From CADEED01 sp963842515 (lineage in GTDB: Bacteria; Pseudomonadota; Gammaproteobacteria; Steroidobacterales; Steroidobacteraceae), in contig CAWJGO010000002.1 in the NCBI GenBank assembly GCA_963842515.1, forward strand, positions 1,736,001 through 1,800,000: a stretch of DNA of 64,000 nucleotides, in the 5' to 3' direction. A program made the position numbers and the translations under genes. Positions 1 to 7,838 of the stretch are shown piece by piece. The first letter of the stretch is position 1, and every line of letters begins with the position of its first letter. The notes under the pieces are model-generated. The model did no database searches, was not told the origin of the DNA, and saw only the letters and a program-made list of their open reading frames with translations.

Positions 1-7
1 CGGGCGC

Positions 8-1027
8 TCATCGCCGGCCGGCGAGCATCTGTACGACGTAGTTGCGAATCACCTGTGCCTTTTGCGACGAGGGTGTGCCCTGGAGGCCGCGCTGGCTTTC
101 GGTGAGATGCGCCAGGGCTTCCTCCCCGCCCGAAAACACGAAATGCTCGAATGCACGCCGCCAGATGTCGCGCCTCTCGGGCGACAGGTTTCGCACCGCG
201 AGAATGGAATGCATCAGCGCCAGGAACGGCGAGCTCTGCCACGCAGGCGCGTCATCCCACCAGTAGTTGATCAGCACGTTGAAAGTGTCGCGCGACTCGA
301 CGTGATGCCACCACATGTAGGGGATGAACAACGCGTCGCCCGGCTCGAGGTCGGCCGCTTGTGAAGCCGCCAACGCGGCGCGGAATCGCGGAAACTTTTC
401 GAAGTCCGGCGCCTCGAGTCTCACCATGCTGACGGGCGGGCCCGCCAGCGTGAACTCGAGCGGCCCGACGTACATGTTCTCGAGCTGGTCAGGCGGAATC
501 AGCGTGAAGCGCCTTCGGCCGGCCACCACGCAAGCGACGTTGTGCGACAGGTCGTAGTGAGTCGCCACGGTGACGCGATTGCCGAGCCAGATCTTGGCGT
601 CCACCGTCGGGTCCACGTGCTCGAGCGGGTTGTCTCGGCTGAAACCGGGCAATTGGGTCGGGATCGGTATGGCGCCGCCATACAAAGCCTGGGGTGCGGG
701 CTCGTCGAGGGCCCGCAACAGGCGCTCGAAGACATCGCGCAACGGCACAGAGACGTTTTCGAAATTCATACCGGTGAGCGCGCTGTTGTAGAAGAAGCGC
801 CCGCCGATCGACGGATCGCCCACCATGAGGTGCACGGGCGCGCCCGTCGAGAAGGCCGCGAGGTAGTTAGTCATCGCGGCGGGCGACGAACGCCCGGCCG
901 CGACCGCCGGCCAATGCTCGACCAGGCCGCGCAGCACGGCGGGAGCTCCGGCGGGCACGATCTCCTGCTGGAACTGCGCCGGCGTCACGCCACGCCATTG
1001 CGCGATGGGCGCGGGTTCAGGAATCAT
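8..1027 (-). CDS. JmjC/cupin-8-like Fe(II) oxygenase-type protein of the halogenase operon
   Basis: A 339-residue protein with a JmjC/cupin_8 fold. An H-x-D pair (H157, D159) lies in a THYD motif and the distal histidine in a WWHHV motif near residue 241, which together look like an intact Fe(II) facial triad; this suggests a 2-oxoglutarate-dependent hydroxylase. It is the last gene of the halogenase operon, starting 6 bases after the stop of the upstream halogenase, with a GAGG-like ribosome site inside that gene's end. Cupin-like proteins commonly accompany tryptophan-halogenase genes next to TonB receptors, but their substrate is unknown. The stop TGA is inside the window, so the gene is complete. 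Family and metal site are well supported; the specific reaction is not. Confidence 0.9.
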   Translation of the reverse strand: MIPEPAPIAQWRGVTPAQFQQEIVPAGAPAVLRGLVEHWPAVAAGRSSPAAMTNYLAAFSTGAPVHLMVGDPSIGGRFFYNSALTGMNFENVSVPLRDVFERLLRALDEPAPQALYGGAIPIPTQLPGFSRDNPLEHVDPTVDAKIWLGNRVTVATHYDLSHNVACVVAGRRRFTLIPPDQLENMYVGPLEFTLAGPPVSMVRLEAPDFEKFPRFRAALAASQAADLEPGDALFIPYMWWHHVESRDTFNVLINYWWDDAPAWQSSPFLALMHSILAVRNLSPERRDIWRRAFEHFVFSGGEEALAHLTESQRGLQGTPSSQKAQVIRNYVVQMLAGRR

Positions 1028-1033
1028 CGCGGC

Positions 1034-2545
1034 TCACACCTCGGCCTTGCAGTGCCGGTCGATGAACGCCTGGTGCGTCGGCATCGTCAAGAGGCACTTG
1101 CGGGTCACCTCGGCCATTTTCACCATGCGGCTCTCCATCTCCATCTCGGGCAGGACGTCCGCGACGGGATGATATCGCTTGGGCGCGACGTTCTGGCCGT
1201 GCATGACGGCGAACCAGCTCGTCTCGCTGAACAATTCGTAGTCATGCCGGTAAAGGCGCGCGTTTTCGCGATAGATGGCGATCCGCTCCGCCAGGCTCGG
1301 CGGAATCTCCATGTTGCGGCAGTAGTTCCAGAAAGGAGAGTCGTCACGTTCGGTCGCGTGGTAATGCAGTATGAGAAAATCGCGCACCTGTTCGAATTCC
1401 AGCCGCGTGCGTTGGTTGTAGTAGTCGATGTCGGGCTGGTTGAAAGACTTGTCCGGGAAATTCGTCATCAGCCGCGCGATGGCGGTCTGGATGAGATGGA
1501 TCGATGTCGACTCGAGCGGCTCCAGGAAGCCGGACGCGAGCCCGAGCGCGATGACGTTCTTGTTCCAGGGTTTCCTGCGGATGCCGGCGCGGAATTTCAG
1601 GAAGTTCGGCTCGGAGATCGGCTCGCCGTCGAGATCGGCGTTCAGGCTCTCGAGCGCCGCTTCGTCGGAGATGAACTCGCTGCAGTAGACATGGCCGTTT
1701 CCGGTGCGCGACTGCAGCGGGATGCGCCATTGCCATCCGGCGGTCTTGGCGGTGGCGCGCGTGTAAGGAATCGGTTCACCGACCTTCCGGCAGCCGCGGG
1801 CGACCGCACGGTCACAGGGTAGATGGGCGCCCCAATCGTCGTAGCCACTCTGCAAAGTCTGCTCGGTGAGCAGCCCGCGGAATCCCGAGCAGTCGATGAA
1901 CAGGTCTCCCCGGACCGCCTGCCCGCTTTCGAGCGTCACGCTCTCGATGAATCCGGATTCCCCGTGCTGCTGCACGGTGATGATTTTGCCCTCGGTGCGG
2001 GTCACGCCACGCGCTATCGCGAACTCACGCAGGTATCTGGCGTAGAGGGCCGCATCGAAATGGAAGGCATAGGAGATGGTTTGCAGCGGCGAGCCATTCA
2101 GCTTGCTCTCCGGACGCTGAAACCTGCCGGCACGCGCGGCGAGGACCTGCAGGTTGTACTCATCGATCGGCGGCGCCTTGCCCGACCGGGCGTAGCGCAG
2201 CCAGAAGTGGTGGAAGTGCAGGCCCTCCATGTTCACGCCGTAGGGACCGAAGGGGTGTAGATAACGCTGGCCCACCCGGCCCCAGTTCACGAACTCGATA
2301 CCGAGCTTGAACGTCGCATTGGTGGTGCGGACGAAGTCGTCTTCCTTGAGACCCAGGAGCCGGTTGAAGTAGAGGATGTGCGGGATCGTCGCCTCACCGA
2401 CGCCCACGATGCCGATCGCATCGGACTCGATCACCTGGATCTTGATGTCCGGGCTATTGAGCAAACGCGCGAAGGCGGCGGCGGCCATCCACCCCGCCGA
2501 CCCTCCGCCGACGATCACGATATCGCGTATGCGCAGGTCGTTCAT
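1034..2545 (-). CDS. Flavin-dependent tryptophan-halogenase family protein (copy A)
   Basis: A 503-residue FAD-dependent halogenase. Motifs in order: GGGSAGW (FAD binding, residue 13 on), GVGEATIP (residue 48 on), TFKLGIEF with the catalytic lysine (K80, equivalent to K79 of PrnA), AGWQWRIP (the WxWxIP fingerprint that keeps these enzymes from acting as monooxygenases), and EPLESTS with the catalytic glutamate. The start at 2545 is chosen because it forms an ATGA overlap with the stop of the upstream gene and places GGGSAGW at the usual distance; an upstream in-frame extension has no halogenase similarity. It should make hypohalous acid from FADH2, O2 and halide. The substrate is unknown; tryptophan itself is not assured, since relatives beside TonB receptors halogenate other indoles. 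Confidence 0.93.
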   Translation of the reverse strand: MNDLRIRDIVIVGGGSAGWMAAAAFARLLNSPDIKIQVIESDAIGIVGVGEATIPHILYFNRLLGLKEDDFVRTTNATFKLGIEFVNWGRVGQRYLHPFGPYGVNMEGLHFHHFWLRYARSGKAPPIDEYNLQVLAARAGRFQRPESKLNGSPLQTISYAFHFDAALYARYLREFAIARGVTRTEGKIITVQQHGESGFIESVTLESGQAVRGDLFIDCSGFRGLLTEQTLQSGYDDWGAHLPCDRAVARGCRKVGEPIPYTRATAKTAGWQWRIPLQSRTGNGHVYCSEFISDEAALESLNADLDGEPISEPNFLKFRAGIRRKPWNKNVIALGLASGFLEPLESTSIHLIQTAIARLMTNFPDKSFNQPDIDYYNQRTRLEFEQVRDFLILHYHATERDDSPFWNYCRNMEIPPSLAERIAIYRENARLYRHDYELFSETSWFAVMHGQNVAPKRYHPVADVLPEMEMESRMVKMAEVTRKCLLTMPTHQAFIDRHCKAEV

Positions 2546-4056
2546 GACGAGCCCGGGCCGGCGTGACAATACCGGCGGATGAACTCCTCGTGCGTTGGCA
2601 TCGCCGTGGCCGCTTGGGCCATCGCCAGCCGCATCGATTCGAGGCTTTCGTGCACCATTGCGTGCGGCAACGACGCGACTATCGGATCGCACTGTCTGGG
2701 CACGATGTTCTGCCCAAGGAGCACCGCGACCCAGCTGGGCTTGGAGAACAATTCCTCTTCGTAACGGAACACGCGGGCGGCCGTGCGGAACAATTCGATC
2801 TTATGCCGCAGCGTGTCGGGAATGCTCATCGTGCGGCAGTAATTCCAGAACGGCGTGTCGTCCCGCTCGGTCGCGGAGAAATGCAGGATGATGAAGTCCC
2901 GCACCTGCTCGAACTCCGTGCGCATGTGCCGGTTGTATTCGTCGCGCACGACGTCGGGGAGTGTTGCATCCGGGAACAGCGATATGAAACGGCTGACCCC
3001 TTCCTGGATCAGGTAGATAGAAGTCGATTCGAGCGGCTCGAGGAATCCGGCTGCCAGGCCGATCGCGATGCAATTCTTCGACCAGAAGATCTTGCGGTGA
3101 CCCGCGGTGAAACGGATCTGGCGCGGCTCGGCCAGCGCTTCGCCGTCCAGATTGGCGAGCAGAACTGCCGCCGCCTCATCGTCGCTCATGAACTCGCGGC
3201 AATAGATATGCCCATTGCCAGTGCGCTGTTGCGTCGGGATGCGCCATTGCCAGCCGGCAGACCTTGCCGTCGCCCGGGTGTAGGGCAGCAGCGGTCCCGC
3301 ATGGCGGCATGGCACCGCGAGCGCGGAATTGCAGGGCAGCCAATGGCTCCAGTCGACGAACGGCACGCCCAGGACCGATCCCAGGATGAGCGACCGGAAT
3401 CCGGTGCAGTCGAAAAAGAAGTCGCCGGGAATCTGCCGGTCGCCGTCGAGTTGCAGTGATTCGATGTTTCCGCTTTCCGGCGCTTGCGAAACGCGCTGAA
3501 TCTTTCCCTCGACGCGCTGGACACCGCGCGCCTGCGCATAGGTGCGCAGGTAACGCGCGTACAGGATCGCGTCGAAGTGATAGGCGTAGCGAATGTAGGT
3601 CAGCAGCGAGCGCGGATTCGGATCCGGCAGCGTGAACTTTCCGAGGCTCGCGGCCACCGAGCACAAGCTGTATTGCTGGATGGGATGCTGGCCGCCCCCG
3701 GCGCGCTCATGCAGCCAGTAGTTGTGGAAATCGATTCCCTTCATGTCCACGCCATGAACGCTGAAGGGATGAATGTAGGTATCGCCCTTGCGTCCCCAGT
3801 CGATGAACTCGATGCCTAGTTTGAACGTGGCGTTGGTCGCCTTCATGAACTCGCGTTCATCGAGGCCGAGCATGCGATTGAAATTGATGATGTCGGGAAT
3901 GGTCGCTTCGCCGACGCCGATCGTGCCGATCTCGTCGGACTCGACCAGCGTGATCGAGACGTCTTTCGGATCCAGCATGCTCGAGAGCGCGGCGGCGGTC
4001 ATCCACCCGGCGGAGCCCCCGCCGGCAATGACGATCTGCTTCAGGCGCGCTTGCAT
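2542..4056 (-). CDS. Flavin-dependent tryptophan-halogenase family protein (copy B)
   Basis: A 504-residue paralogue of copy A with a full active-site set: GGGSAGW near the N-terminus, GVGEATIP, TFKLGIEF with the catalytic lysine, AGWQWRIP, and EPLESTS with the catalytic glutamate. The N-terminus is short and canonical, so the ATG at 4056 is probably right. It overlaps the next gene (copy A) by four bases and follows copy C by four bases, so the set is probably translationally coupled. Its similarity to copies A and D along the whole length suggests tandem duplication with later divergence. The halide and substrate preference cannot be read from the sequence. Confidence 0.93.
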   Translation of the reverse strand: MQARLKQIVIAGGGSAGWMTAAALSSMLDPKDVSITLVESDEIGTIGVGEATIPDIINFNRMLGLDEREFMKATNATFKLGIEFIDWGRKGDTYIHPFSVHGVDMKGIDFHNYWLHERAGGGQHPIQQYSLCSVAASLGKFTLPDPNPRSLLTYIRYAYHFDAILYARYLRTYAQARGVQRVEGKIQRVSQAPESGNIESLQLDGDRQIPGDFFFDCTGFRSLILGSVLGVPFVDWSHWLPCNSALAVPCRHAGPLLPYTRATARSAGWQWRIPTQQRTGNGHIYCREFMSDDEAAAVLLANLDGEALAEPRQIRFTAGHRKIFWSKNCIAIGLAAGFLEPLESTSIYLIQEGVSRFISLFPDATLPDVVRDEYNRHMRTEFEQVRDFIILHFSATERDDTPFWNYCRTMSIPDTLRHKIELFRTAARVFRYEEELFSKPSWVAVLLGQNIVPRQCDPIVASLPHAMVHESLESMRLAMAQAATAMPTHEEFIRRYCHAGPGSS

Positions 4057-4060
4057 GATT

Positions 4061-5518
4061 TCATTGCTTGTTCTGTTTGAGGTAGCGCACCAGGCTGGTC
4101 ATGTAGTCATGGTGAGTCGGCATCGTTTTCACCAGGTTCTCGATATCGCGCGGCATCGAGGCGAGCATTGGGCGCACCTCATTCTCGGGTGTGCGATCGG
4201 CCATTCGGTCGTGGCGCGCCGGCCGCCGGCGCATGCCGTGATGCAGGATGACCCAGTCTTCGGCAGTGAACGGCTCGAGATCGAAAGCCGCCAGCAATCC
4301 CCGGCTCTCGAACTGGGTAATCTTCTGAATGAGCTTCTCGTGCGGTGGTTCTGCGCGCGCCGCAAGCCAGAAAGCCGTCTGTGCCTTGGGCGGCGTTTCG
4401 AACAGCGCGCGATTGAAGAGGTGCGCGTGAGTGTAGTCTTCTGCGCTCTGCCGGTTGTACTCGCGTCTCTCCACCGACATGTCCCGCGAAAACGGCACCA
4501 GCGTCAGCAGGCGGTCGATCTCCCGTTCGAGCAGCAGCATCGGTGCATGGCTCAACGGCTCGAGAACCGAGGCGGCGTGCCCGATGGCGACGCAGTTGCC
4601 CATCCAGGCGTTTGCGCGGCGGCCAAGCGTAATCTCGCCCGCGTGTTCCGGAGAATCATCATGCGCTGCGAGCGCATCGCTTTCCGTTTCCGGCGCGTAG
4701 ACGGTCAGGCGGGCAACACTCGCCTTCAGCGATGTCTCGGACTGCCAGCCGAAATCGCGCGCGATCACGCTTCGGCACGGCGGACCGATTCTTTCCGTGT
4801 GACGCAGGCTGAACGCGGCCCGCAGCCGCCGCCCAACCGGGGCTTCCGCCCCGAGGCGTGAAAGCAGTCGCGCATCCGGCCCGGTGCAATCGACAAACAG
4901 ATCCGCGGCGATCTGTCGGCCGTTGGAGAGGCGGAGCGCGGAAATCGTGCCCTCGACGCATTCGACAGCAGAGATCTCTGATGCGACGACTTCCACCTGC
5001 AATGCCTGCGCCGCCGCCGCAAACGGCGGCCGATAGGAATAGGGATTGAATTGGTAGCCATACTCCGCGCGCGCGAGGAGCTTGGGTCCCTTGTCGACGG
5101 GATGTGCGAATACGCCACGGCGAGCGGCGATGGCCGGGGTCAGGAAGGGTTCGAGCTCGCCGGTTCCGAGACGCCACAGATAGTGATGGAACAGGACGCC
5201 ATTGATGATGGGCAACGCCAGATGGGAGCACTGGACCCACGAAACGTTCCGCGCTCCCCAGTCCTGAAAATGCGTGCCCCAGGAGAAAGTCGAATCGGTA
5301 TCCACCATCAGGCGCGGCTCTGAAACCCCTGCCGCGAGATTGAAGGCATAGGCCGAGGGTGCGGTGACGCCGCCGAAGAAGAGATCCGCATCCCGCGAAT
5401 CCGCGCCATTGACCCAGATGATTCGAATCGTCGGTGGCAACTGGCGGGCGAGCGCCGCCGCGGTCAGATGAGCGGCAAGACCGCTGCCGCAGACGACGAT
5501 GCGCTCCAGGGGTTTCAC
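4061..5518 (-). CDS. Degenerate tryptophan-halogenase paralogue, catalytic residues lost (copy C)
   Basis: A 485-residue protein that aligns along its length with the flanking halogenases but has lost their signatures. GGGxAGW is CGSGLAAH; GVGEATIP is LFFGGVTAP; TFKLGIEF is TFSWGTHF, so the catalytic lysine is serine (S79); AGWQWRIP is FGWQSETS; EPLESTS is EPLSHAP, so the catalytic glutamate is gone. The frame is open with no internal stop, and other segments (DLFVDCTG, the C-terminal MPTHHDYM) are kept, so it looks selected rather than decayed. The start is a GTG at 5518, 26 bases after copy D; upstream in-frame sequence lacks family similarity. It may bind FAD or a partner without halogenating. 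The role is inference. Confidence 0.85.
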   Translation of the reverse strand: MKPLERIVVCGSGLAAHLTAAALARQLPPTIRIIWVNGADSRDADLFFGGVTAPSAYAFNLAAGVSEPRLMVDTDSTFSWGTHFQDWGARNVSWVQCSHLALPIINGVLFHHYLWRLGTGELEPFLTPAIAARRGVFAHPVDKGPKLLARAEYGYQFNPYSYRPPFAAAAQALQVEVVASEISAVECVEGTISALRLSNGRQIAADLFVDCTGPDARLLSRLGAEAPVGRRLRAAFSLRHTERIGPPCRSVIARDFGWQSETSLKASVARLTVYAPETESDALAAHDDSPEHAGEITLGRRANAWMGNCVAIGHAASVLEPLSHAPMLLLEREIDRLLTLVPFSRDMSVERREYNRQSAEDYTHAHLFNRALFETPPKAQTAFWLAARAEPPHEKLIQKITQFESRGLLAAFDLEPFTAEDWVILHHGMRRRPARHDRMADRTPENEVRPMLASMPRDIENLVKTMPTHHDYMTSLVRYLKQNKQ

Positions 5519-5544
5519 GACTAGGGTTGGCTCGCCACGTCTGA

Positions 5545-7068
5545 CTAGCCCCTGGCGACCAGGGGCCCGGTGTCGGACGCGGCGCCGATCTGCCGCAGAT
5601 AGGCAGCGTGGTCCGGGGCGTTCTGGGCCGCCGCGCGGACCCCCTGCTTGATCGCCGCGGCATTCCTGATGAGAACTTCCCTCGGTGCCGCATCCGCTCG
5701 CCGGTCGTAACCACGAGGCCGCAGATTTTGCCCTGTCATCACCGCGATCCAGCTGGGCGGCAGGAACACGCCGAATTCGTATTTGACGATGAAGCCGCGG
5801 GTCGTCCAGGCCTCGATCTTTTCCTGCAAGCTGTCGGGAAGCTTGAGGTTCCGGAAGTGCAGCCACATCGGGCTGTCGTCGCGCTGGGTGGCGACGTAAT
5901 GCAGCAGCAGGAAGTCGCGCACGCGTTCGAAGTTCACGCCCATGCGCCGGTTGTATTCGTCGGCGTCGGATTGGGCAAACCCCTTGTCGGGAAACAGCTG
6001 GACGAGCTCGGTGATCCCTTCGTGGATCAGGTGAATCGATGTCGACTCGAGTGGCTCGAGGAATCCGGCTGCCAGCCCGATCGCCACCACATTCTTGTTC
6101 CAGAAGAGGCGCCGCCTGCCGGTGGTGAAGCGCAGCTTGTTAGGCGCGGCGAGCGCGGGCCCTTCGAGATTGGCCAGGATGAATTCAGTCGCATCGTCGT
6201 CGGAGATGAAATCGCTGCAATACACGAGCCCGTTGCCCACGCGATGCTGCAGCGGAATCCGCCATTGCCATCCTGCCTTGCGCGCCGTGGCGCGGGTCAG
6301 CGGCAGCAGCGGCCCGCGTGATTCGCACGGCACGGCAACGGCCCGATTGCAGGGCAGCCACTGGCTCCAATCTTCATATCCGGTCTTGAGCTGTTGCTCG
6401 ATGAGCAGGCCGCGAAAGCCGGAACAATCCACGAACAGGTCGGCAGCCACCGTTTCGCCGCGGTCGAGCGTCACCGACTCGACGAAGCCAGACAGGGAGT
6501 CGAGTTTCACATCGACCACCTTGCCTTCGGTGCGCACGACTCCATTGGCTTCCGAATACTGGCGCAAGAAGCGCGCGTAACGGGTCGCATCGAACTGGTA
6601 GGCGTAGCGGAACGTGGACTCGACGCGCGCGGGGTCGGTGCCGGGCATCATGAAGCGCCCCATCTCCGCGAGGACGATCCCAAGCGCATATTCATCGAGA
6701 CGCGAAGTATCCCCGAGCTCTCGCAGGCGTAACCAGAATTGGTAGAACGGGACGCCGTTGACGTTGGGCCCGAAGTCGCCGAACGGGTGGATGTAGCGAT
6801 CGCCGATCCGCCCCCAGTCGCAGAATTCGATGCCGAGCTTGATCGTGGCTTCGGTCGCTTTCATGAGCGCCGGTTCGCTGATGTTCAGCGTATTGTTGAA
6901 ATTGCGGATGTGCGGAAGGGTGGCCTCGCCGACCCCCACGGTTCCGATTTCATCGGATTCGACCAATTGGATCGAAACCGGAAGACCCTTGAGCTTGTGC
7001 GAGAGTGCCGCCGCGGTCATCCAACCGGCCGTGCCCCCTCCCACTATGCAGATTCGCTCGATTTCCAT
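5545..7068 (-). CDS. Flavin-dependent tryptophan-halogenase family protein (copy D)
   Basis: A 507-residue halogenase, the first of the four in transcription order. It keeps GGGTAGW, GVGEATLP, TIKLGIEF with the catalytic lysine, AGWQWRIP, and EPLESTS. The ATG at 7068 gives a typical short N-terminus (MEIERICIVGGG). It follows the lipoprotein gene by 67 bases. With copies A and B it makes three apparently competent enzymes in one operon. Because the operon opens with a TonB receptor, the halogenated compound may be imported or be a signal or siderophore-like molecule; this is inference. A flavin reductase, which such enzymes need, is not encoded here and must come from elsewhere in the genome. 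Confidence 0.93.
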   Translation of the reverse strand: MEIERICIVGGGTAGWMTAAALSHKLKGLPVSIQLVESDEIGTVGVGEATLPHIRNFNNTLNISEPALMKATEATIKLGIEFCDWGRIGDRYIHPFGDFGPNVNGVPFYQFWLRLRELGDTSRLDEYALGIVLAEMGRFMMPGTDPARVESTFRYAYQFDATRYARFLRQYSEANGVVRTEGKVVDVKLDSLSGFVESVTLDRGETVAADLFVDCSGFRGLLIEQQLKTGYEDWSQWLPCNRAVAVPCESRGPLLPLTRATARKAGWQWRIPLQHRVGNGLVYCSDFISDDDATEFILANLEGPALAAPNKLRFTTGRRRLFWNKNVVAIGLAAGFLEPLESTSIHLIHEGITELVQLFPDKGFAQSDADEYNRRMGVNFERVRDFLLLHYVATQRDDSPMWLHFRNLKLPDSLQEKIEAWTTRGFIVKYEFGVFLPPSWIAVMTGQNLRPRGYDRRADAAPREVLIRNAAAIKQGVRAAAQNAPDHAAYLRQIGAASDTGPLVARG

Positions 7069-7135
7069 GCCAGTGTCGGTTCCCGACCGCGGCAGGCGCG
7101 CGTTGCGCCTGCCGCGACGCTTGGAAGATGCGGGC

Positions 7136-7753
7136 TTAGGGATTCATCTTCGCGCGAATGTCGCTTGCCACCGTCTTCGCGGAGAAAATCTCCGGCGCTT
7201 TGTCCAGCCCGGGAAACTTCGCCTGTTCGCCGCTGCCCATCTGGATGACGATGACGGTCTGCGGCACCGTCGGTGGAGTCCAGCGTTCCAGCACTTGCGT
7301 CGGTGGTGCGCCGCCACCGAATCCGCCGGCAGTCGCGCCGCCGCCTGTCTGTGCATCCGCGGTGCCACGCGACGCGGGCGCGCCAGAGCCGCCTGCCCCG
7401 GTGCTGCTGCCTCCCGGTCCGCCGATGAAACCGCCACTGCGGGTTTTCAGGTCGTCCTTCGACGGCACGAGCTGGACGGTCTGCGTCTTGGTGGCGATCA
7501 CCGCAAACCACTCCTGCCCCGACTCCTGCGTGAACTCCGCCGCGCGCAACAGCGCAAACTCGGCCACGCGTTCGCGCGACATGCCTTTGGTGCCGGTGTA
7601 AGCGACCGCAAACCGGCCGTTCTCGGCCGGCGCCGTGAGATAGCCCGCGCTATTCACGTCGGTAGCCGGTTTGTAAACGGCGGCGGGTGGCGGCGCCGAC
7701 GCGCAACCCCACAACACAGCGGCAATAGCCGCGACTGCAATGATTCGGTTCAT
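7136..7753 (-). CDS. CC0125/CC1285-like lipoprotein with glycine-rich linker
   Basis: A 205-residue predicted outer-membrane lipoprotein. The N-terminus is a short signal ending in a lipobox (VLWGCASA, cysteine about residue 18). The central part (GYLTAPAENGRFAV through RAAEFTQESGQEWF) resembles the CC0125/CC1285 lipoprotein family of Caulobacter relatives. A long Gly/Ser/Ala-rich linker follows, then a C-terminal segment with a proline-rich start. The start at 7753 has AGAAGGATC just upstream as ribosome site; an earlier in-frame ATG lacks one. It sits between the TonB receptor and the halogenases, separated from the receptor by a strong hairpin. Its function is unknown; a periplasmic or envelope accessory role to the receptor is plausible. 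Confidence 0.8.
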   Translation of the reverse strand: MNRIIAVAAIAAVLWGCASAPPPAAVYKPATDVNSAGYLTAPAENGRFAVAYTGTKGMSRERVAEFALLRAAEFTQESGQEWFAVIATKTQTVQLVPSKDDLKTRSGGFIGGPGGSSTGAGGSGAPASRGTADAQTGGGATAGGFGGGAPPTQVLERWTPPTVPQTVIVIQMGSGEQAKFPGLDKAPEIFSAKTVASDIRAKMNP

Positions 7754-7788
7754 GTTTGATCCTTCTGTTGGTCGCACTCTGGAATGAG

Positions 7789-7815
7789 AAGGGCGGAGAT
7801 GATATCTCCGCCCTT
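7789..7815 (-). terminator. 12-bp perfect hairpin between TonB receptor and lipoprotein genes
   Basis: A perfect inverted repeat with 12-bp arms (AAGGGCGGAGAT and its complement) around a 3-base loop lies 24 bases after the receptor stop and 36 bases before the lipoprotein start. There is no downstream U-run, so it may be a partial terminator or an mRNA-stabilising stem that lets the receptor be expressed more than the enzymes. Confidence 0.55.
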
Positions 7816-7838
7816 CCGCAAGTCCCGATCGATTCAGC

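Noticed and set aside
542..1822. Long plus-strand ORF of 426 codons opposite the JmjC and halogenase A genes
   Set aside because: It covers two real genes on the other strand, has an Arg/His/Gly/Val-rich composition typical of a high-GC antisense frame, and no recognisable domain.
2563..3459. 298-codon plus-strand ORF opposite halogenase B
   Set aside because: Antisense frame of a strongly supported halogenase; no domain and no ribosome site.
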